Position numbers and translations under genes: made by a program
Shown here: positions 6,417 through 10,348 of the stretch, one piece after another
How positions within the stretch are numbered: the stretch's first letter is position 1
Layout of the letters: each line of letters opens with the position of its first letter
Assembly: GCA_947372155.1 (NCBI GenBank)
Contig: CANBSM010000120.1
Span: 1-10,348 of the forward strand
Direction of reading: 5' to 3'
Length of the DNA stretch: 10,348 nt
From: Burkholderiaceae bacterium
Lineage (GTDB): Bacteria; Pseudomonadota; Gammaproteobacteria; Burkholderiales; Burkholderiaceae
Notes under the pieces: generated by a model
Told to the model about the DNA's origin: nothing
The model's input: only the letters and a program-made list of their open reading frames with translations
The model's database searches: none

Positions 6417-6758
6417 ATGGCTAAATCAAGACTTAAGATCAAAACAAAACAAGCTGAAAATTACACTGGTGTTGGCAATTTATCCAAAAATTCACCTCAT
6501 GTGGCTCTATGGGCCCCGCTTGCAAAACAGTTTCACGACCCCAAGGCAGCTAGAAAAAGACCTCTTACAAAAGTTACAAAGTTTGTGGATGGCATTCCCG
6601 TCGAAATATTCGAGACCAAAGGTGCCCTCAAAAGAAAAATTAAAACCCCTGCAGAAATTGCTGAAGAAGAAAAAAGAGTTGCAGAAGCATTGAAAAACAA
6701 GAGGCGAGTTATATTTATTCGCAAGAAAACGGATGCCTCAGTTAACAAGAAAAAGTAG
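6417..6758 (+). CDS. Basic Lys/Arg-rich protein of 113 residues, unknown function
   Basis: Preceded by a strong AGGAG (6407-6411) five bases from the ATG. The protein is strongly basic at both ends (MAKSRLKIKTKQ and SVNKKK). It has a middle part with VTKFVDGIPVEIFETKG (52-68), likely beta strands, and a probable charged helix (TPAEIAEEEKRVAEALKNKR, 77-96). No membrane segment or signal peptide is seen, so it is cytoplasmic. The high Lys/Arg content would fit nucleic-acid binding, but no recognised domain supports that. It is the last gene of the five-gene plus-strand operon, and its stop codon lies inside an inverted repeat. Function unknown. Confidence 0.8.
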   Translation: MAKSRLKIKTKQAENYTGVGNLSKNSPHVALWAPLAKQFHDPKAARKRPLTKVTKFVDGIPVEIFETKGALKRKIKTPAEIAEEEKRVAEALKNKRRVIFIRKKTDASVNKKK

Positions 6759-6780
6759 GTCGTGTGTAGGACCTACACAC
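6755..6780 (+). other. Two overlapping, mutually exclusive inverted repeats at operon end
   Basis: GTAGGTC (6755-6761) can pair with GACCTAC (6770-6776). Alternatively, GTGTGTAGG (6762-6770) can pair with CCTACACAC (6772-6780) around one central base. The first includes the TAG stop of the 6417 gene. No T-tract follows, so this is not a standard intrinsic terminator. It may slow RNA decay, end transcription weakly, or bind a protein as DNA. Confidence 0.45.
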
Positions 6781-6995
6781 CCTCCCTCCAAAACTATACG
6801 CACTATAAGCAATACCTCTTGATACCCTATCCCACCAGCAGCCGTTGGACACCTACCCACCCCATAGGCCCGGGATCTCGCATTTAATAATTAAACCCAT
6901 GCAATCCGCGAGATAAGTCTAGGAATTTAGTGGGGTAACTAGCTCTAAGAGACTGGCTACCGAACAAAGAAAGGTATACGTAATGGTATACAGAA
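6781..6995. other. Gene-free boundary region
   Basis: No convincing gene is seen on either strand. It begins with a C-rich stretch. It contains an inverted repeat ATCTCGC/GCGAGAT (6875-6881 and 6908-6914, 26 bases apart), an imperfect hairpin near 6940-6959, and two copies of GGTATAC (6973-6979 and 6985-6991). It separates the small-gene operon from the tRNA terminator and may be a scar of past insertions. Confidence 0.4.
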
Positions 6996-7020
6996 AAGAA
7001 AAAAGCCCGTTAGGGCTTTA
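6996..7020 (-). terminator. Intrinsic terminator of the tRNA-Ser transcript
   Basis: Read on the minus strand, AAAGCCC (7019-7013) and GGGCTTT (7008-7002) form a perfect 7-base-pair stem with a 4-base loop, followed at once by a T-rich tract. It lies 15 bases downstream of the tRNA CCA end, exactly where the tRNA terminator is expected. Confidence 0.85.
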
Positions 7021-7034
7021 TCTATATATATCAG

Positions 7035-7124
7035 TGGCGGAAGAGGTGAGATTCGAACTCACGGAGGACTTTCATCCTCGCCAGTTTTCAAGACTGGTGC
7101 ATTCAACCGCTCTGCCACTCTTCC
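7035..7124 (-). tRNA. tRNA-Ser(UGA)
   Basis: A 90-base class II tRNA on the minus strand. The acceptor stem GGAAGAG pairs with CTCTTCC, with discriminator G and encoded CCA (7037-7035). The anticodon stem CCAGT/ACTGG holds the loop CTTGAAA with anticodon TGA (7090-7088), which reads UCN codons, chiefly UCA. A long variable arm GAGGATGAAAGTCCTC and the T-loop GTTCGAATC are clear, as expected for serine tRNA. It lies 33 bases after the oxidoreductase gene on the same strand and ends before a good terminator. Its 3' end faces the accessory region, the side at which tRNA-targeting elements usually insert. Confidence 0.97.
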
Positions 7125-7156
7125 AATTACGTGAATCAGATCGATTCAAGCCACAG

Positions 7157-7162
7157 ATTATA
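7157..7162 (-). promoter_or_regulatory. Candidate -10 box of the tRNA-Ser promoter
   Basis: A perfect TATAAT on the minus strand overlaps the stop codon of the oxidoreductase gene. Transcription would start near 7150, giving a leader of about 25 bases to the mature tRNA 5' end. The -35 region is poor, and read-through from the upstream gene is an alternative. Confidence 0.4.
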
Positions 7163-8294
7163 AAGAACTTTTGATTTGCCCCTCTAAATACTGGGCAATA
7201 GCCAGACTAGAGGTTAATCCGGGGGACTCAAAGCCATATAGATTAAAGAGTCCCTCGTAACCATGATCCTTGGGGGTGTTAAAACAAAAGTCGCCTGCCG
7301 GAGCATTAGGCGGCACGATTTTAGACCTTACCCCTGAATAATCAGCTTGTAATGCCCTGTCTTTAAGGTCTGGCCAATAACGTCTAACTGCCTCATAAAA
7401 ACCTTCGCCTCGGGCTGGGTTGACGGTGTAATCAATTTGGTTTTCTTCGTCGATTTCAAGCCATTCCACATCGGGGCCAAATTTGGCTTGCCCAGCCATA
7501 TCTAAAGTGAGATGCACTCCTAATCCACCAGGTTCTGGAATGGGATATATCAAGTGATTGAATGGTGATTTTCCGGAAAGAGAAAAGTAATTACCTTTAG
7601 CAAAATACGCTTTCGGAATTTGTTGCTGCGAGAGCCCTTCAATTCTTTGCGCCACTGCTGGTGCACTCATCCCCGCACAATTAATCAACAGTTTGGCTTG
7701 AATCCTCATACCATCAGCGCCGCCGATTTCTAATTCAAAACCACTTTTGGCATTTTGGCCGATAGGTTTTGCACTGATTAGCGGAGATTGATATGCCACC
7801 ATACCACCAGCGTCTTCAAAACCGCCGAGCAAGGAAAGCATGTAGCCATGACTATCAACGATGCCCGTGCTAGATGACAGAATGGCTGCTACGCAATTGA
7901 GTTGTGGCTCAAGATGCTTTGCCTCATCACCAGAAATCATTTTGATCTCGGGCACACCATTGTTTTGGGCTTTATACAAAAGCGCCTGGAGATCATCGAT
8001 TTGGCTTGGGTCGGTAGCCACGATGAGCTTGCCGTAAGGCTGAGTTGCGACTTGATGGCTGCGGCAGTACTCATATAGCTGGCGATTGCCCTGTACACAG
8101 AGTTTTGCCTTAAGCGAATCCTTAGGGTAATAAATCCCAGCATGTATTACTTCGCTATTGCGAGCACTACTAATCGTCCCAAAGGAAGGCTCGCGCTCAA
8201 GCAAAATCGTTTCACGACCTTGCAGCGCCATTTCTCTGGCAACGGCTAGGCCCACTACCCCAGCGCCAATCACAACACAGTCGACTTGCTCCAT
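7158..8294 (-). CDS. FAD-dependent oxidoreductase, L-2-hydroxyglutarate dehydrogenase (LhgO)-like
   Basis: A 378-residue DAO-fold flavoprotein. The N-terminal dinucleotide-binding motif is GAGVVG (10-15), with E33 at the end of the second strand to hold the ribose of FAD. The segment NSEVIHAGIYYPKDSLKAKL (46-65) is the hallmark of the LhgO/L2HGDH group, which oxidises L-2-hydroxyglutarate to 2-oxoglutarate and passes electrons to the quinone pool. The C-terminal NLYGFESPGLTSSLAIAQYL is the second FAD-contact region of the same group. It is somewhat shorter than E. coli LhgO, so a related 2-hydroxyacid or another substrate cannot be excluded. The ATG at 8294 starts directly at the FAD strand. 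It is transcribed divergently from pgi and toward the tRNA. Family very secure, substrate moderately so. Confidence 0.92.
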   Translation of the reverse strand: MEQVDCVVIGAGVVGLAVAREMALQGRETILLEREPSFGTISSARNSEVIHAGIYYPKDSLKAKLCVQGNRQLYEYCRSHQVATQPYGKLIVATDPSQIDDLQALLYKAQNNGVPEIKMISGDEAKHLEPQLNCVAAILSSSTGIVDSHGYMLSLLGGFEDAGGMVAYQSPLISAKPIGQNAKSGFELEIGGADGMRIQAKLLINCAGMSAPAVAQRIEGLSQQQIPKAYFAKGNYFSLSGKSPFNHLIYPIPEPGGLGVHLTLDMAGQAKFGPDVEWLEIDEENQIDYTVNPARGEGFYEAVRRYWPDLKDRALQADYSGVRSKIVPPNAPAGDFCFNTPKDHGYEGLFNLYGFESPGLTSSLAIAQYLEGQIKSSL

Positions 8295-8379
8295 TTATGC
8301 GCCTTAGGCTTCATTGATTGTTGAAAACATCCCGAAATCGTAACATTTTCAGTGTTTTAGTGGGTTTTGGGGCAGTTCT

Positions 8380-8388
8380 TGATAAAAT
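8380..8388 (+). promoter_or_regulatory. Extended -10 element placed for a leaderless pgi mRNA
   Basis: TGATAAAAT fits an extended -10 (TGn plus TAAAAT). It ends six bases before the pgi ATG, so RNA would start on or next to the start codon. No Shine-Dalgarno sequence lies upstream of the ATG. An alternative weak promoter is TTGTTG (8318-8323) with TAACAT (8341-8346), 17 bases apart. Confidence 0.4.
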
Positions 8389-8394
8389 CTATAG

Positions 8395-9882
8395 ATGTCT
8401 TCAAAACCAGCTGCAGGTAACCCACAATCCGTATTTAGCGCCCAAGATATCGTTTTGGATATCGCCTATCAAGGTATTGACGCTGCCAGCTGGAAATCCC
8501 TCTTCAAGCAAGCTAAAGATGCGCACTTAGAGCAATTTATTGCCGATATGTTTGCCGGCAAGATAGTCAATCATTCTGAGAATCGCCCCGCCCTACATTC
8601 CGCTTTGCGTAATCTGGATAAAACTCCAGTTTTAGTCAAAGACAAAGATGTCATGCCTGAAGTTGCAGAAGTTTGGCGACGCATTGAGGCTCTTTGCAAT
8701 AAATGGGTTGGCGTTAGCGATGTTATTCACATTGGTATTGGCGGCTCTGATTTTGGCCCCCGTTTAGCTATTGAGGCTTTAGCCCATGTTCCCGATATTG
8801 AGAGTCGTGGCATGCGCATGCATTTTTTAGCCAATATTGATACAGCAGAGCTCAATCGCATTTTGCAACGCGCGCACCCCAATAGCACTCGCGTCATTAT
8901 TGTGTCCAAGTCTTTCACGACGCTTGAGACCACCATGAATGCAAAAGCTGTGGTCAAGTGGCTTAAAAATAATGGTTGCAATGATAGCCAGGTGAGCAAA
9001 TCACTCTTTGCTGTAACAGCTAACGTTCCTGCAGCTGAAGAATTTGGCATTGATCGGGACCATATCTATCCATTTTGGGATTGGGTTGGTGGACGTTATT
9101 CTGTATGGTCTGCTGTTGGTTTGCCCATTGCCCTGCAGTATGGTTTTGAGACATTTAAGCAATTGCTGTCTGGCGCTCAGGCAATGGATCAGCACTTTAA
9201 GTCTGCACCCTTAGAAGAAAACCTGCCTGTATTGATGGCTCTTAGCCTGCTGTATCAGCAAGAGAAACACAATATTAAGTCTTATGCTGTCATTCCATAT
9301 GCGGATGCCTTGGATTGGTTTCCAAAGTGGTTGCAACAGCTCGACATGGAAAGTAATGGCAAGAGCGTTGATCGGGACGGTAAGCCTGTCAAGTTCTCAT
9401 GCCCAGTAGTGTTTGGTAGTTCTGGTAGCAATGCACAGCACTCCTACTTCCAACTATTACACCAAGGTACAGAAATTATTCCGATTGATTTCATTGCTAT
9501 TCGTGAGCCAATGAGTCATTTACCTGAAGCAAAAGAACATCATCGAATTTTGCTATCCAATTGTTTAGCGCAAGCCCAAGCACTTGCTAATGGCAAGAAA
9601 ACGGATAACCCAAATAACACCTATCCAGGTAAACGTCCTAGCAACCTACTGATTCTGCCTAAGCTGAATGCCTTCTATTTGGGAGCTCTATTAGCTTTAT
9701 ACGAAAACCGTACGGCTGCCCTGGGCGCCCTGTGGAATATCAATAGCTTTGATCAGCCCGGTGTTGAGTTGGGCAAAGTTTTGGCCAAACCGATTGAGGC
9801 GGCACTCAAGGCGGGTGGCCATATTCAAGCTGACAATAATATTGATGCCATCACGGCCGACCGTATCAACCGACTTCATTAA
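8395..9882 (+). CDS. pgi: Glucose-6-phosphate isomerase
   Basis: A 495-residue cytoplasmic enzyme that interconverts glucose 6-phosphate and fructose 6-phosphate in glycolysis and gluconeogenesis. Family signatures: IHIGIGGSDFGP (111-122), the SKSFTT phosphate loop (171-176), GGRYSVWSAVGL (232-243) with the catalytic-region Arg234, MESNGK with the general-base Glu319, HSYFQLLHQGT with His356, and FDQPGVELGK with Lys461. All expected active-site residues are present. It is about 50 residues shorter than E. coli Pgi, mostly at the N-terminus, as in many betaproteobacterial forms. The start is fixed by an in-frame TAG immediately before the ATG. There is no Shine-Dalgarno sequence. The phosphomannomutase gene follows after 57 bases on the same strand and uses the same hexose phosphate pool. 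Confidence 0.98.
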   Translation: MSSKPAAGNPQSVFSAQDIVLDIAYQGIDAASWKSLFKQAKDAHLEQFIADMFAGKIVNHSENRPALHSALRNLDKTPVLVKDKDVMPEVAEVWRRIEALCNKWVGVSDVIHIGIGGSDFGPRLAIEALAHVPDIESRGMRMHFLANIDTAELNRILQRAHPNSTRVIIVSKSFTTLETTMNAKAVVKWLKNNGCNDSQVSKSLFAVTANVPAAEEFGIDRDHIYPFWDWVGGRYSVWSAVGLPIALQYGFETFKQLLSGAQAMDQHFKSAPLEENLPVLMALSLLYQQEKHNIKSYAVIPYADALDWFPKWLQQLDMESNGKSVDRDGKPVKFSCPVVFGSSGSNAQHSYFQLLHQGTEIIPIDFIAIREPMSHLPEAKEHHRILLSNCLAQAQALANGKKTDNPNNTYPGKRPSNLLILPKLNAFYLGALLALYENRTAALGALWNINSFDQPGVELGKVLAKPIEAALKAGGHIQADNNIDAITADRINRLH

Positions 9883-9939
9883 TTACCAATCCTCTTTATT
9901 TAATCTGGTATTTAGACCCGGATACCCCAAGGAATTTTC

Positions 9940-10348
9940 ATGCAACTATCACCCTCCATCTTCAAGGCTTACGACATTCGCGGCATCATTGATGAGACTC
10001 TAGATCCATCCATTGCCAAACTGATTGGCCAAGCCTTTGGTACTGAAATGCGTGAACTCGGTGAAACCGAAATAGTTATTGGTCGTGATGGTCGTTTATC
10101 GGGCCCTAGCTTGATTGAGGCTTTGACTGAAGGTTTACTTTCAACTGGCATTAACGTGATTGACTTGGGCATGGTTGCCACGCCGATGGTGTACTTTGGC
10201 GCAAACCAAGAGATTGATGGCAAAAAACCGAAGTCCGGCATCATGATTACTGGTAGCCATAATCCACCCAACTACAACGGCTTTAAGATGGTTCTAGGTG
10301 GTTCAGCAATCTACGGCGACCAAATTCAAGCTTTACATAAACGGATTG
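9940..10348 (+). CDS. Phosphomannomutase/phosphoglucomutase, C-terminus cut by window edge
   Basis: The first 136 residues of an alpha-D-phosphohexomutase are visible, and the frame stays open at the edge. It moves the phosphate of mannose or glucose between C6 and C1, supplying mannose 1-phosphate and glucose 1-phosphate for GDP-mannose, UDP-glucose, LPS and exopolysaccharides. Seen: the N-terminal FKAYDIRG (8-15), GRDGR (48-52), and the active-site loop TGSHNPP (104-110), whose Ser106 carries the catalytic phosphate and matches Ser108 of Pseudomonas AlgC. AAGGAA at 9929-9934 supports the ATG at 9940. It follows pgi by 57 bases with no terminator seen between, so co-transcription is likely. 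AlgC/ManB-type dual specificity is inferred; symbols vary, so none is given. Confidence 0.96.
   Translation, partial: MQLSPSIFKAYDIRGIIDETLDPSIAKLIGQAFGTEMRELGETEIVIGRDGRLSGPSLIEALTEGLLSTGINVIDLGMVATPMVYFGANQEIDGKKPKSGIMITGSHNPPNYNGFKMVLGGSAIYGDQIQALHKRI

Noticed and set aside
1..7034. Integrase, transposase, or a second copy of the tRNA 3' end marking an island
   Set aside because: None is seen in the window, so a complete integrated element cannot be claimed.
6983..7174. 63-residue plus-strand frame
   Set aside because: It runs antisense through the tRNA-Ser gene and its terminator, so it is a shadow.
9883..9939. Terminator between pgi and the phosphomannomutase gene
   Set aside because: Only weak 5-base-pair inverted repeats (for example GGTAT/ATACC) without a T-tract are present.

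Overview
The window looks like a junction between accessory DNA and core chromosome in a Gram-negative proteobacterium. The moderate-to-low GC content and the core genes (glucose-6-phosphate isomerase followed by a phosphomannomutase/phosphoglucomutase, and a tRNA-Ser(UGA) beside an FAD oxidoreductase) suggest a betaproteobacterium, perhaps of the Polynucleobacter type. That assignment is a judgement from gene style and is not proven here.

Left part (1-3903, minus strand): a two-gene operon encodes a YeeA/MmeI-type N6-adenine DNA methyltransferase (first gene, TTG start) and a superfamily 2 DEAD/DEAH-like helicase (second gene, cut by the window edge). This is most simply a restriction-modification or phage-defence pair. 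No nuclease can be seen in the visible part.

Middle part (3972-6758): small genes of unknown function, very tightly packed. A plus-strand pair encodes an exported protein with about 20-residue repeats and a membrane-anchored protein. It converges on a minus-strand pair of 57- and 58-residue genes that overlap by ATGA. Divergent from that pair is a five-gene plus-strand operon: a stand-alone sigma-70 region 4-like HTH protein, a Cys-rich zinc-ribbon-like protein, a second exported repeat protein, a 43-residue peptide and a basic 113-residue protein. The two exported proteins share an architecture (signal peptide, about 20-residue G-x3-G repeats, C-terminal K/R-G-W), which links the two plus-strand clusters.

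Boundary (6759-7034): 276 bases without a gene, holding overlapping inverted repeats, a GTATAC pair and an intrinsic terminator for the tRNA. The 3' end of tRNA-Ser(UGA) faces the accessory side, the usual orientation for a tRNA-associated insertion hotspot, but no integrase or duplicated tRNA end is visible.

Right part (7035-10348): core genes. These are tRNA-Ser(UGA) and an FAD-dependent LhgO-like oxidoreductase on the minus strand, then pgi and a phosphomannomutase/phosphoglucomutase (cut by the window edge) on the plus strand. The last two share hexose phosphates between glycolysis/gluconeogenesis and the synthesis of polysaccharide precursors.
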